Notes: a model not told the origin generated them from the letters alone. A stretch of 64,000 nt of DNA from Raineyella fluvialis (GCF_009646095.1 NZ_CP045725.1:124001-188000), one strand, 5' to 3'; shown: positions 9,220-17,605, counted from the first letter of the stretch. Program-made: numbers and translations.

Positions 9220-11292
9220 TCAGACGGCCATGGCGGCGCAGTAGCCCTCGGAGATGGCCTCGAGGGTCCGCTTGACCTTGCCGGTCGGGGTGCTCGCATC
9301 CCCGATCAGGTGAACGGAGTCGAACGACTGGCACAGCTGCCGGTAGAGGTTGTCGTTGGTCTCGACGCCGAGCGTCAGGATCACGGTGTCGACCTCGAGG
9401 TGATCCTGCTGGCCGGATTCGATCTCCTCGACGAGGATCCCGTGGGCGGTCACCTCCAGGAGTCGGGTCCCGGTGCGCGTCTTCACCCCGCCTTCGGTCA
9501 GGATGTTCAGCTCGGGGCGGCGATCGATGATGCCGATCCCGTTGCCCAGCTTCGGGCTCTCCTCGATGATCGTGACGTCGCGGTCCCGCATGATCGACAT
9601 GGCGACCTCGCAGCCGGCGAACCCGCCGCCGATCACGGCGACCCGCTTCTTGATCATCAGCGACGTCCCCATGCCCCACCGCATCAGGCCGGGGTTGGCG
9701 TGCATCATCCGCAGCCCGAGACCGGCCGCGTTCCAGATGATGCCGTGACCGGGCGGCGTGTGCCCCTCGACGAGCTTCTTGAGGTCCCCGCTGGAGATGA
9801 CGTTCTTGCGGTCGAGACCGCGGACGCCCTTCGGATTGATCACCGACCCGCCCGGGGAGACGATGATCTCGTCCGGGGCGAACTGGCGGATGACGTCGAC
9901 TGTCGCCTCGGTGTTGAGGTGCACGTCGATCGGGAGCCGCGACATCTCGTTGCGGTACCACCTGACGGTGGGCTGCAGGTTCTCGTTGAGGACCTGGGCC
10001 ATGGTCAGTGCGCCGCCGAGTCTCGCGTTGCGCTCCAGCAGGGTGACCCGGTGACCGCGCAACGCCGCCACCCGCGCGGCCTCCATCCCGCCGGGACCAC
10101 CACCGATGACCACCACGCTCTTGCGCTTCCCGGTGGGAAGCGGCCGCGGGACGGCGCCGAAACCCAGCTCCGGATGCGCCACCTGCGCGTTGACCGAGCA
10201 CTGCACCTTCTTGCCGACGAAGATGTTGTCCAGGCACCGGGAACACACGATGCACTCGCGGATCTGTTCGGGGTGACCAGCCTCCGCCTTGGCCGCGAAC
10301 TCGGGATCGGCGATGAGCTGGCGAGCCATACCGACCATGTCGGCATGGCCCTCGCCGACGATGGACTCGCAGCGGTCGATGGTGTTGATGCGGTAGGACG
10401 CGATGACCGGCACGCGGGAGACCTGCTTGCACTGGCGGGCCATGTCCACGAAGGCCGCCTCCGGCACGAACTGGTTCACCAGCAGCCGCGGGGCCTCGTG
10501 GAACCCTGCCTGGATGCTCCACGCGGCGACGCCGTGGCGTTCGACGATGGGGATGATCTGGCGGGTGTCGGACACCCGGTTGCCGCCCGGCATGAAGTCG
10601 TCGGCCGAGATGCGGACCATGACGGGGAAGTCGTCGCCGCACCGCTGGTGGATCTCGTCGAGGATGTCGGTGAGCAGGCGGGTGCGCTTCTCCAACGTGC
10701 CGCCGTACTCATCAGTGCGCCGGTTGGAGAAGGACGACAGGAAGCGGGACACCTGATAGCCGATGCCGGCATGCACCTCGACCACGTCGAAGCCGGCCTT
10801 CTGGGCACGTACGGCGGCGTCGCCGTACTGCTTGATCATCAGCTTGATCTCGTCCAGCCGCAGTTCCCGCAGATGCTTGACGAACGGTCCGCCGGGTCCG
10901 TCGGACGGGCCGACCGCCTCAAGAGGCTGGCTCGCGTCGGCGCGCCACTCGTAGCAGATCTGCAACTGCACGCAGGAAACCGAGCCCGCGCCGCGGATGG
11001 CGTCCGCCACCCGTTGCCAGCCCTCGATGAACCGGTCGTCCCAGATGCCGGCCGCCTTGCCCGCCGTCGGGTACTGCGTGGTGCATCCGGACAGATCGCA
11101 GACGTACGCGGATCCGATGGCCGTCAGCCCGACGCCGCCACGGGCCCGCTGCTCGTAGAAGTCGACGAATTCGTCGGTGATCTGGTAGTCGTCGACCAGA
11201 CCGGTTGTCATGGGCAGAAAAGCGATGCGATTCTTGACCCAAACCTTACCCAATTGCAGCGGTGTGAAAATGTGTGGAAATGTATTGCTCAT
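9220..11292 (-). CDS. Enoate reductase / 2,4-dienoyl-CoA reductase-like iron-sulfur flavoprotein (FadH/BaiCD family)
   Basis: A 690-residue fusion of an Old Yellow Enzyme TIM barrel (residues about 1-370; FMN-binding start LFTPLQLGKVWVKNRIAFLP and the SSFSNRRTDEYGG loop) and an FAD/NAD(P) domain with two Rossmann motifs, VVVIGGGPGGMEAA near 385 and VAVIGGGFAGCEVA near 530. Cysteines for a 4Fe-4S cluster lie between them, as CIVCSRC near residue 345 and a fourth in VQCSVN. The third cysteine is spaced by two residues, not the three of E. coli DCR. Relatives reduce activated C=C bonds in dienoyl-CoA, enoate or steroid substrates, which fits the surrounding acyl-CoA genes. Confidence 0.9.
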   Translation of the reverse strand: MSNTFPHIFTPLQLGKVWVKNRIAFLPMTTGLVDDYQITDEFVDFYEQRARGGVGLTAIGSAYVCDLSGCTTQYPTAGKAAGIWDDRFIEGWQRVADAIRGAGSVSCVQLQICYEWRADASQPLEAVGPSDGPGGPFVKHLRELRLDEIKLMIKQYGDAAVRAQKAGFDVVEVHAGIGYQVSRFLSSFSNRRTDEYGGTLEKRTRLLTDILDEIHQRCGDDFPVMVRISADDFMPGGNRVSDTRQIIPIVERHGVAAWSIQAGFHEAPRLLVNQFVPEAAFVDMARQCKQVSRVPVIASYRINTIDRCESIVGEGHADMVGMARQLIADPEFAAKAEAGHPEQIRECIVCSRCLDNIFVGKKVQCSVNAQVAHPELGFGAVPRPLPTGKRKSVVVIGGGPGGMEAARVAALRGHRVTLLERNARLGGALTMAQVLNENLQPTVRWYRNEMSRLPIDVHLNTEATVDVIRQFAPDEIIVSPGGSVINPKGVRGLDRKNVISSGDLKKLVEGHTPPGHGIIWNAAGLGLRMMHANPGLMRWGMGTSLMIKKRVAVIGGGFAGCEVAMSIMRDRDVTIIEESPKLGNGIGIIDRRPELNILTEGGVKTRTGTRLLEVTAHGILVEEIESGQQDHLEVDTVILTLGVETNDNLYRQLCQSFDSVHLIGDASTPTGKVKRTLEAISEGYCAAMAV

Positions 11293-11370
11293 GTCACCAG
11301 CCTCCAGACGGACAATCCCAGCCGAGAACGACGATCGTCGATTCCGCTCGCGCTCGGCGTGAGCAAATGA

Positions 11371-12248
11371 TCACTTGTTCTCGAAAACGATCGGCGAACG
11401 GTCGCGCATGCCGATGACGCCGTTCATCCCGTCTTCGGTGTTCGCCGCCAGGACCTGGTTACGGTTCTCCAGCTTGACCACGGACTCGAAGCTCGCACCG
11501 TCCAGCGAAGCCAGCAGGACTTCCCGGGTGAGCCGCAGCCCGAACGGCGAGGTCCCGTCGACGATCTCCCGGGCCAGGGCCAGCGCCGCGGGGAGCACCT
11601 CGTCGTCGGGCAGCACCGAGGAGGCGAAGCCCCAGTCGGCGAGCTGCCGCGCACCGAAGCGCCGGCCGGTCATCAGGATCTCGGCCGCCCGGGAGTAACC
11701 GACGATCTTGGGCAGGTAGTAGGCGCCGCCCATGTCGGTGCCGGTGTATCCGATGCTCAGGTATCCGGCGTTCATCCGGAACGACTCCCCGAGGATCCGC
11801 AGGTCGCAGGAGCAGGCCAGCGACAGGCCACCCCGACGGCGTAGCCCTTGAGCGCCCCGATGATCGGCTGCTCGAGCCGGCGCATGTTCACGATCTGCTC
11901 CGAGCACATCCGCTGCATGATGAAGAAGTCCCGCTGGACGCGCCCCATTCCTTCCGGCGGGTCCAGCGCCAGGTCCTTCAGGTTGAAGCCGGCGCAGAAC
12001 GAGCGGCCCTCGCCGGTGAGGACGATCGCCCGGCACCGGGTGTCCCAGCGGACCTTGGTCAGGAAGTCGTTGAACTCGCTCATCTGGGCGTACGACATCG
12101 CGTTGAGGTTGCCCGGGTCGTTGAACGAGCAGACGAAGACCGGCCCGTCCGTACGGATGATCAACTTCTCGTAACCGGAATAGTCCGGCTCCGGGAGGTG
12201 ATAGGCCTCAGTCACGACGTCTTTCGTCGCACCAGGTGGAACGTTCAT
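11371..12248 (-). pseudogene. Enoyl-CoA hydratase/isomerase (crotonase) family gene, one-base frameshift
   Basis: Two overlapping frames together give one crotonase-fold protein of about 292 residues. The upstream frame runs from ATG 12248 (MNVPPGATKDVVTEAYHLPE) through the oxyanion-hole segment GRSFCAGFNLKDL to ALKGYAVG. The downstream frame resumes with GLSLACSCDLRILG and continues to FENK. One extra G in the GGGG run (CCCC on the plus strand at 11831-11834) restores GYAVGGGLSLACSCD. The two glutamates usual in hydratases (in CELA and PEI contexts) are not present, so activity may differ from simple hydration. It is the first gene of the cluster. The break may be a sequencing error. Confidence 0.85.
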
Positions 12249-12497
12249 TGCAAGCCTCTTCTCGTCACAACAGAATGGAGGAGAAGCAGGGCGAGGAACA
12301 ACGTTCGAGGGATTCCGACGACCAGTGGGATCGTCGAAAACTTCGACAGAATGCAAGGTATTCCTGACGCGCCGGCAACCTCCAGCAGCACCTCTATAGT
12401 GACGCTACGGCGAGGAATTCGGCAGGGGGTCTCCGTTGCTTATGTCGAGATATACACATGCCGATTTCCGCAACGCCGACACGTGCTGGCGGACGGG
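12249..12497 (-). promoter_or_regulatory. Leader region of the acyl-CoA cluster with a LysR-type operator
   Basis: This 249-bp gap separates the LysR gene from the first enzyme gene. Positions 12333-12347 form a perfect inverted repeat, GTCGAA-AAC-TTCGAC, which contains the T-N11-A pattern bound by LysR regulators. A -10-like TATAGA on the minus strand lies at 12393-12398; its -35 partner is weak. A ribosome site AGAAGAGG lies just before the ATG at 12248. The adjacent regulator and the dyad together suggest substrate-dependent control of the whole cluster; the promoter call is tentative. Confidence 0.5.
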
Positions 12498-13417
12498 TCA
12501 GTCGAGCTGTGGCGGGGTCCAGGCCGAGTCGATCAGGTCGACGACGCGACGGGTCGGCCCCTCGCGTTTGGCATCGGCAGTACGCCAGGCGACGCCGAGA
12601 GGGAACCTGAAGCCCGGATCGGTCACGGGCCGCAGCTGGAAGGCCGGATCGTCGAAGATCCGGGCCGATCCGCCGGTCCGCGGGTGGAGGGTCAGCGCGA
12701 GTCCGCCGCGGTAACGGATGTGGGCGGCGAGCTTGACGTGGTCGAAGTCGGGCAACTGGCCGATGTCCACCACACCGTGCGCCCGCAGGTTCGCGATCAT
12801 CACCTCCATCGCGACGGGCTCCACGGCAGGAGAACCGATGGTGAGCGTACGTCCGGTGAGGTCGTCCAGACTCAGCGTCTCCCGCTCGCCGAGCGGATCC
12901 CCCTCCGCATGATCACCCAGGTCACGAGCTTGACCAGCGTCCTCGTCGACAGTCGCGGGCGCCCGATCGGCAACTGGACCAGGGCGACCGTCAGGTCCCC
13001 CCGCTCCAGGGCGGACAGCAACTCGGCCCCGCTGCCGAACACGACCTCGACATGCGACCCCGGCATCCCCTCGACGATCATCCGCTCGAACGACTCACAC
13101 GCCAGCGGAGGGCACAGCTGCGAGACACCGAGCCGGACGGCGCGCTCGGGTGCGGCGCGGGTGACGGTGTGCGCTCTGGCCTTGAGGTGATCCACATCCC
13201 TGAGCACGCGCCGAGCGAGCGGAAGGAGCTCCCGTCCGAGGGGGGTCAACTCCACATGGTGATAGTCGCGGACGAAGAGTTCGCCGCGGAGTTCGCGCTC
13301 CAGCTCCTTGACTGCCCGACTCACCGGTGAGGCACTCCGGTGGACGCGTTCTGCTGCGCGGCCGAAGTTCAACTCCTCGGCAACGGCGACGAAGCACTCG
13401 AGCAGGTCCAGGTCCAC
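12498..13417 (-). pseudogene. LysR-family transcriptional regulator, one-base frameshift
   Basis: The N-terminal frame (13417 downwards) has the LysR winged HTH: MDLDLLECFVAVAEELNFG, RAAERVHRSASPVSRAVKEL, then the linker helix. It reads to VTWVIMRRG before leaving frame. The C-terminal frame gives RETLSLDDLTGRTLTIG and the rest of the effector domain to 12498. Adding one base to the CCCCC run at 12899-12903 restores VIMRRGDPLGERETLSL, a normal LysR effector-domain strand, and a 306-residue protein. It lies upstream of the acyl-CoA cluster on the same strand and is its likely regulator. Whether the break is real or an error cannot be told from one sequence. Confidence 0.85.
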
Positions 13418-13828
13418 AGGGTGACACTAGTTGGTGGCGAATCGGGGGCCGGAGGGAGTCGGACGGGTAGTGCTACCCGACCCCACGCTGACGGCGACGC
13501 TCCACGATCATCGTCCGCACCCACTCGCCGGAAGGAGCCCAAGCGGTGTCGGGCGGACCTGCCCACGACCCCGAGCACGAACCCGACCACCCGGACGACC
13601 AGCAACGGCAGCCCCAGCACGCCTGGAAAGAGCCACGGCACAAAAAGGTGCGGGCTCGACCGACGCAGCAAGGAGGGGCCACGTCCACGGCCGGTCAGAC
13701 GACCGCTGCACCGAGTGGCCGACCCACCTGTGGTTGGCCCAATTCGTCACCTGACCCACGAGGCCCTCCCGACAGATCCGCCGCACCGACCGCGGCCTCC
13801 GGATACCGCGGGAGTACTTCGTAAGGGC
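13418..13828. other. Stretch without a convincing gene
   Basis: About 410 bp between the LysR gene and the DUF4332 gene. A GTG at 13546 behind GGAAGGAG opens a 92-codon plus-strand frame (to 13824) that is rich in H, D, P and Q at first and then only G/P/S/T. The minus strand offers a frame with one hydrophobic stretch. Neither resembles a known protein, and I do not call either as a gene. Confidence 0.4.
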
Positions 13829-13857
13829 TCAACATAGCGATGACTGGGGGCTATGAT
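13829..13857 (+). promoter_or_regulatory. Putative sigma70-type promoter of the DUF4332 gene
   Basis: TCAACA at 13829-13834 and TATGAT at 13852-13857 are separated by 17 bp. Transcription would start near 13864, which rules out the in-frame ATG at 13863 as an efficient start and supports the ATG at 13902 behind GAGGAG. Confidence 0.5.
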
Positions 13858-13901
13858 GCGTAATGTCCAACGTAGATGCTGCAGTTTCGAGGAGCTGTGA
13901 A

Positions 13902-14120
13902 ATGGCACACGTCGAGAACGACCTGGCGAGGATCAAGGGCATCGGACCGAAGCACGCAGAGGTGCTCAAGAGCATCGGCGTGGACTCCGTGAAGGAGTTG
14001 CGGCACCGCAACGCCGAGAAGCTCAAGGAGATGATCGAAACTCGGCACGGTAAGGTCATCGGACTGTCTGTGGCAGAGTGCGAGGATTGGATCAGTCAGG
14101 CGAAGGCGCTGGACAGCTGA
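13902..14120 (+). CDS. DUF4332-like helix-hairpin-helix small protein
   Basis: A 72-residue protein starting at ATG 13902, seven bases after GAGGAG. The central part, LARIKGIGPKHAEVLKSIGV followed by DSVKELRHRNAEKL, is the helix-hairpin-helix pattern of DUF4332-like proteins, which resembles the nonspecific DNA-binding HhH of polymerases and ligases. It could bind DNA, but no enzymatic domain is attached. It stands alone, with its own promoter and a strong hairpin 140 bp downstream, at the left border of the integrated element. Confidence 0.7.
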   Translation: MAHVENDLARIKGIGPKHAEVLKSIGVDSVKELRHRNAEKLKEMIETRHGKVIGLSVAECEDWISQAKALDS

Positions 14121-14259
14121 CCCCCGGCTTCTTATCGCCTCTACGATTGCGCCTCTGACTTCGAGGCTGCATGCCGGGCAGCCACGCAAGCCCGAATAAC
14201 TCAGTCTCAGCACGCCCGACACAGCGAGCGTGGCGTTCTCCGACAAGACCGAACTCGAC

Positions 14260-14306
14260 GCGGTGAGGCCCAGCTTCTTCTTCTTGAAGAAGCTGGGCCT
14301 CACCGC
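14260..14306. terminator. Perfect 21-bp hairpin, probable terminator
   Basis: Positions 14260-14280 and 14286-14306 are perfect inverted copies (arm begins GCGGTGAGGCCCAG and ends CTTCTTC) with a five-base loop TTCTT. It lies 140 bp after the DUF4332 gene and has no U-run, so it may act as a bidirectional terminator. A perfect arm of 21 bp is longer than most terminators, so a remnant of a mobile-element end is also possible. Confidence 0.5.
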
Positions 14307-14395
14307 ACCGGACGCCCTATCTTGACACCCCAATCCCCGATGGTTGATCAGACACTCAAAGGGCCAATCGCGAGGGCCGGGTCACCGTAGACCGT

Positions 14396-14640
14396 CCGGT
14401 TCAGGGCGTGATCGAGATGGCCATGCGCCATGGCTCCATGCAAGCCAACCCCTGTCCGCGACGCGGGAGCGGTCTCGGTCCCGGTCCCGGTAAAGGCAGC
14501 ACGGGCACTGACGGAACCCGACGGCCCCACCCTCCTGAAGGCCCTGGGGGCCGGTCAGGAGACCCGGCGGCTCGACCTGGTGGATCTGTGCGCCCTGATG
14601 CTGGGAACCGGCGGATGCCGCCAGTTCCCTCACCGATGAC
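14396..14640 (+). pseudogene. Remnant of a tyrosine integrase (central region)
   Basis: Two adjacent frames read like the middle of an actinobacterial phage-type integrase. The first gives GVIEMAMRHGSMQANP (around 14405-14450), the second PVRDAGAVSVPVPVKAARAL and RRLDLVDLCALMLGTG (around 14445-14620). In intact relatives this is the core-binding domain end, the linker, and the helix before the R of the catalytic box. The frame changes near 14450, no start is visible, and the catalytic part is missing. It lies outside the left repeat of the present element, so it is probably debris of an older insertion at the same tRNA gene. Confidence 0.65.
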
Positions 14641-14687
14641 CCTCCATCGGCACGTGCCCCGGTGGAGTTTGCGGGCAGTGAACGGAC

Positions 14688-14721
14688 ACCGGCCCCGACT
14701 CCCTTAGGAGCCGAGGCCGGT
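14688..14721 (-). terminator. Hairpin, probable original terminator of the tRNA-Lys gene
   Basis: ACCGGCC-c-CG-a-CTCC, loop CTTA, GGAG-c-CG-a-GGCCGGT forms a stem of 13 pairs with two mismatches. It sits 24 bp beyond the left 45-bp repeat, which is where the sequence downstream of the tRNA 3' end would have been before the element inserted. No U-run follows. Confidence 0.45.
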
Positions 14722-14744
14722 CGTTCCGCGTCGTAGCGCGGATC

Positions 14745-14789
14745 TGGTACACCGCCAGGGACTTGAACCCTGAACCCGCTGATTAAGAG
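14745..14789. repeat. Left attachment repeat (attL), 45 bp
   Basis: Identical over 45 bp to 35116-35160. It begins with TGGT (complement of the tRNA ACCA end) and ends at the base matching tRNA position 32, the first of the anticodon loop. The rest of the tRNA is absent here, so this copy is not a functional gene. Confidence 0.92.
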
Positions 14790-14874
14790 ACCGACGTCCA
14801 CGGCGTCTGATGGCTCAGTGGCCGCATCTCGTGCGTTCTCTTCTCTCCGCGATATGCCCAGTTTCGTGCCGTTC

Positions 14875-14895
14875 GTGACAACGCCTGTGACATCG
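14875..14895 (+). promoter_or_regulatory. Possible integrase arm-type sites, left end
   Basis: GTGACAACG (14875-14883) and GTGACATCG (14887-14895) are near-identical direct repeats 12 bp apart, between attL and the integrase stop. The ten-base TGTGACATCG recurs at the opposite end of the element (35016-35025), which is the arrangement expected for arm sites of a tyrosine recombinase. Confidence 0.4.
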
Positions 14896-14906
14896 CCGCA
14901 CATCTC

Positions 14907-16070
14907 TTAGACAGCATGCGCACCGCCAGCCAGGACCTTTCCGAAGCGTTCGGCGGCCCGCCGGGCTGACTCGTCCGAGCTGGTGACATAGAACGTCAAA
15001 TGGGTGTTGACCTCGTGGCCGAGCAGACGGGCGACGGCGGCGGGAGCCTCGCCAGCCTCATGGAGGGCTGTCGCGATGCAGTGGCGAACAGAGTGAAGGC
15101 GAACCTCCGGCACACCGGAGTCCTTGCACAGGGCCCGGAATCGACTGCCGTAGGCGTCGGGGTGGACCGGCTCCCCCGCTCCATTGATCACAACGAGCCC
15201 TGCGGTGGGTCGTCCTTGGCGGAGCCATTCCTCCCGCAGGATCTTCACGGTGCCGGGCTGGAGGGCCTCTACGGGCACCTCGCGGCGTGAGGCTGCCGAC
15301 TTCGGCGCGTCCACGGTTGTCGTGTGCGTTTCGCGGGCAACCACTCGCCCCGCCTCGACGCGCACGGTCCCTTGGTCGAGGTCCACCGCCCGCCAGTCCA
15401 TACCGAGCACCTCTGACCGACGCAGTCCGCAGCACGTGAGCCGCCACGCCGCCGCCAGGGGGTCCGCGTCGGCGGCCTTCACGAACTTCCCGAGCTCCGC
15501 GACCGTCCATACACGGAACTCTGTGTGGTCCTCGGCAGTCCTCCGAGGGGGCTTCACGCCGTCCACCGGGGACTTGGGCAGGAGACCTTGGCTGACCCCG
15601 AAGTCGAAGACCTGCCGAAGCGCTTGCAGGGTATACACGATGCTGCGGTGCGAGATGCCCTTGCCCCGTACGCCGCCGGTCGTCGGCCACGAGGCCACCC
15701 AGCGTTCAACCTCGGCGCGAGAGATTGACTGCACGCGCCGGTCGCCGTGTTGGGTCGTGATCGGCTTGAGCACCTGGCCGTAGCCCTCCCGCGAGACCGG
15801 GCGAATGTCGCGACGTGTGGCGAGCCACTGCTCGACGAGCTGGTCGAGCGTGACGGTGCTGGAGGGTGTGAACCGCCCGCCGCGCACCGCGTCGCGGGTG
15901 TGGTCAACGGCTGCTCGCGCCTCCTTCAAGGTGGCGAAGCGGCGCCGGACCTGGCGGCGCCGCTCACCGGGCGGGCTGACAGTGAGGACCACCTCGTACC
16001 GATGTTCGCCCGTCTTCGTCGTGACGAGTCTGATCGGCTCGTCAGCCTTCGGCTTCGTGATCCTGGGCAT
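14907..16070 (-). CDS. int: Tyrosine recombinase (integrase) of the tRNA-Lys element
   Basis: A 387-residue phage-type integrase. The N-terminal part (residues about 15-60) looks like an arm-binding domain, and TLDQLVEQWLATRR starts the core-binding SAM-like domain. The catalytic domain shows arginine I in CCGLRRSEVLGMDW, the HxxR box in LHSVRHCIATAL, the third-box histidine in LLGHEVNTHLTFYV and the nucleophile tyrosine in that same segment. It should recombine the 45-bp tRNA-Lys core. Its start lies inside the end of the upstream gene (29-base overlap), so the two are probably co-transcribed towards attL. Confidence 0.95.
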   Translation of the reverse strand: MPRITKPKADEPIRLVTTKTGEHRYEVVLTVSPPGERRRQVRRRFATLKEARAAVDHTRDAVRGGRFTPSSTVTLDQLVEQWLATRRDIRPVSREGYGQVLKPITTQHGDRRVQSISRAEVERWVASWPTTGGVRGKGISHRSIVYTLQALRQVFDFGVSQGLLPKSPVDGVKPPRRTAEDHTEFRVWTVAELGKFVKAADADPLAAAWRLTCCGLRRSEVLGMDWRAVDLDQGTVRVEAGRVVARETHTTTVDAPKSAASRREVPVEALQPGTVKILREEWLRQGRPTAGLVVINGAGEPVHPDAYGSRFRALCKDSGVPEVRLHSVRHCIATALHEAGEAPAAVARLLGHEVNTHLTFYVTSSDESARRAAERFGKVLAGGAHAV

Positions 16071-16689
16071 TTTCCCTCTGTCTCATGTGTGCGGCGCGGT
16101 TTCGCTCCTGCCGCGCGCGCAGTTCTGCTCTTGTCTCGGGGATGAGGCGCTTCACCCGCGCCTCTCTTATCCAGTTGTCCACGGTGCGGACGTTGCGCCC
16201 GTAGTGGGCCGCAAGCTCGTGACGCCCCTCGCCGAGCGTGAGCATGCGGTGCGCCACCTCGCTCAGCGGGGGCTTGTCGCCCCGCTGGCCTTCCTCGACG
16301 GGCTCGGTCCCGGAGGAGGGCTCCCCCGCCAGGATGAACGCCACGCGCCCCCGCTTAGTCACGTTCGCCAGGGAGGCGGTCACGCGGCGGATTCGTTCGG
16401 TGGGCAACCGACGCAGCGAGTTCTGGTCGATCTGGTCACCAGCCACCTCGACGCTGAGGTAGTCGAGACGAGCGTCCTGGCCCACCGTGGCCCGGTAGGT
16501 GACGCCGCGATCACGGTCACGGATCTCAGCTCCGTAGTGCCAATGCGCCGCGTGCCATGCGGGATCCAACCGCTCCCTAAGCTCCATCTCCCGCCCGTCG
16601 GGCCCCGTCACCGGCACGATGCCCGGATCAGGCGGCTCCTCGTCGTATCGGCCCCACGGCGTCACCGACCAGCTATCAGGTAGTGCCAT
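16042..16689 (-). CDS. Hypothetical protein with C-terminal HTH, upstream of the integrase
   Basis: A 215-residue protein I do not recognise by name. The middle (residues about 45-115) is a mixed alpha/beta region. Residues about 150-185, GEGRHELAAHYGRNVRTVDN followed by WIREARVKRLIPE, look like a helix-turn-helix that could bind DNA. The C-terminus is highly charged (RAELRARQERNRAAHMRQRE) and overlaps the integrase start. Position next to the integrase and divergent from an excisionase-like gene suggests a regulator of element maintenance, but no function is shown. Confidence 0.75.
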   Translation of the reverse strand: MALPDSWSVTPWGRYDEEPPDPGIVPVTGPDGREMELRERLDPAWHAAHWHYGAEIRDRDRGVTYRATVGQDARLDYLSVEVAGDQIDQNSLRRLPTERIRRVTASLANVTKRGRVAFILAGEPSSGTEPVEEGQRGDKPPLSEVAHRMLTLGEGRHELAAHYGRNVRTVDNWIREARVKRLIPETRAELRARQERNRAAHMRQRENAQDHEAEG

Positions 16690-16826
16690 ACCACCACCTT
16701 ACAGATACGTACTACACATGTCTTACATCCTTGCCACGCATTTTGTGTTTGGAAACGTGCGTACTCGAGGCTACCCTAGAGCCAGCGGAGCTGTATAGGC
16801 CCGCACGAAGCCCCACAGGAGGAGAA
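16690..16826. promoter_or_regulatory. Divergent control region between integrase and excisionase-like genes
   Basis: This 137-bp region is clearly more AT-rich than its neighbours, with runs such as ATTTTGTGTTTGGAAAC. It separates the leftward integrase pair from the rightward genes that begin at 16827, so promoters for both directions must lie here. I cannot place the boxes with confidence. Confidence 0.4.
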
Positions 16827-17030
16827 GTGCCCAGGGATGACACCCAGACCCAGCCCGTCTACCGCGTCACCGGCGACCTGGACGGTCGCCGTGGCATCGC
16901 CGAGCAACTCGGCGTTCAACCGCAGAGCATCTACGGGCTGATCCACCGGGGAGAACTGCGGGCCGTCCGCATCGGAACGACGATCCGCGTCCCCCAGAGC
17001 GCCATCGACGACTTCCTCGAAGGCCGGTGA
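16827..17030 (+). CDS. Excisionase-like HTH protein
   Basis: A 67-residue protein. The GTG at 16827 follows AGGAGGAG and is preferred to an upstream in-frame ATG at 16683, which would add residues read through the promoter region. GIAEQLGVQPQSIYGLIHRG, then ELRAVRIGTTIRVPQSAIDD, is the MerR/Xis winged-helix pattern of small excisionase-family DNA-binding proteins. It ends in a GTGA overlap with the next gene. It probably binds the att region and biases the integrase towards excision, or regulates the divergent promoter. Confidence 0.8.
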   Translation: MPRDDTQTQPVYRVTGDLDGRRGIAEQLGVQPQSIYGLIHRGELRAVRIGTTIRVPQSAIDDFLEGR

Positions 17031-17392
17031 CCGGGATGAGCGAGATGGAGCCGACCAGGAACGAGACCACCGCGTCGCCCGCACCGCAGGGCGGCGAGCA
17101 GGCCCCTCGACGCAGGAAGTCCGTGCCCGGACCACACAAGTCCTACGAGGCACTCAACGAGGCGAGACTGCGGGCGGCGGCGGGAAAGAGGAGGCCATCG
17201 CGCCTCCCAGGCAGCGTCCGCCTCGCGATGGAGTGGATCGAGACCCTGCCCCCAGACAGCCTGGTCAAGCTGGGCAAGGACGGCAACCCCGAGGAGGTTC
17301 GAGCTGCGGCAGACAAGTTCCGTGCCGTGGCCGACTGGCTGCAATACGCCGCGATCATTGCGCATGCCAGGGACCGCTTCCCGGAGCGGTAG
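17027..17392 (+). CDS. Hypothetical protein of the integrative element
   Basis: A 121-residue soluble protein not recognised. The N-terminal 40 residues are polar and basic (APRRRKSVPGPHKSYEAL) and the rest is predicted helical, with LPGSVRLAMEWIETLPPDSL and a final helix AADKFRAVADWLQYAAIIAH. The GTG at 17027 overlaps the stop of the excisionase-like gene; an ATG at 17036 is an alternative. Translational coupling suggests a role with the HTH protein. Confidence 0.65.
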   Translation: MTGMSEMEPTRNETTASPAPQGGEQAPRRRKSVPGPHKSYEALNEARLRAAAGKRRPSRLPGSVRLAMEWIETLPPDSLVKLGKDGNPEEVRAAADKFRAVADWLQYAAIIAHARDRFPER

Positions 17393-17605
17393 GGCTCAGT
17401 AGACCAGCGGGGAACAGCTCGAAGGCCGAGGGGCTCGGGCCCGCCCAGGTGGCATCGCGAGCACCTCTCAACCCCCGATCTGACGACCTGTCAGGCGGAG
17501 CGAACCCTTCTGCCCTAGCCACAGGGCGGATGAACGGGCCGATGTCACGGCGCCTGTCACCGCCCGAGCCGCAGAAGCACCGAACCCACACAGAAGGAAC
17601 AATCC

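Noticed and set aside
13546-13824. 92-codon frame with a good ribosome site
   Set aside because: After about 45 codons it is only low-complexity G/P/S/T sequence expected from GC-rich DNA, and nothing similar is known to me.
14230-14325. 31-codon frame (MAFSDKTELDAVRPSFFFLK ... ) resembling an antitoxin end
   Set aside because: Its whole centre is the perfect 21-bp hairpin, which explains the sequence better than coding does, and there is no ribosome site.
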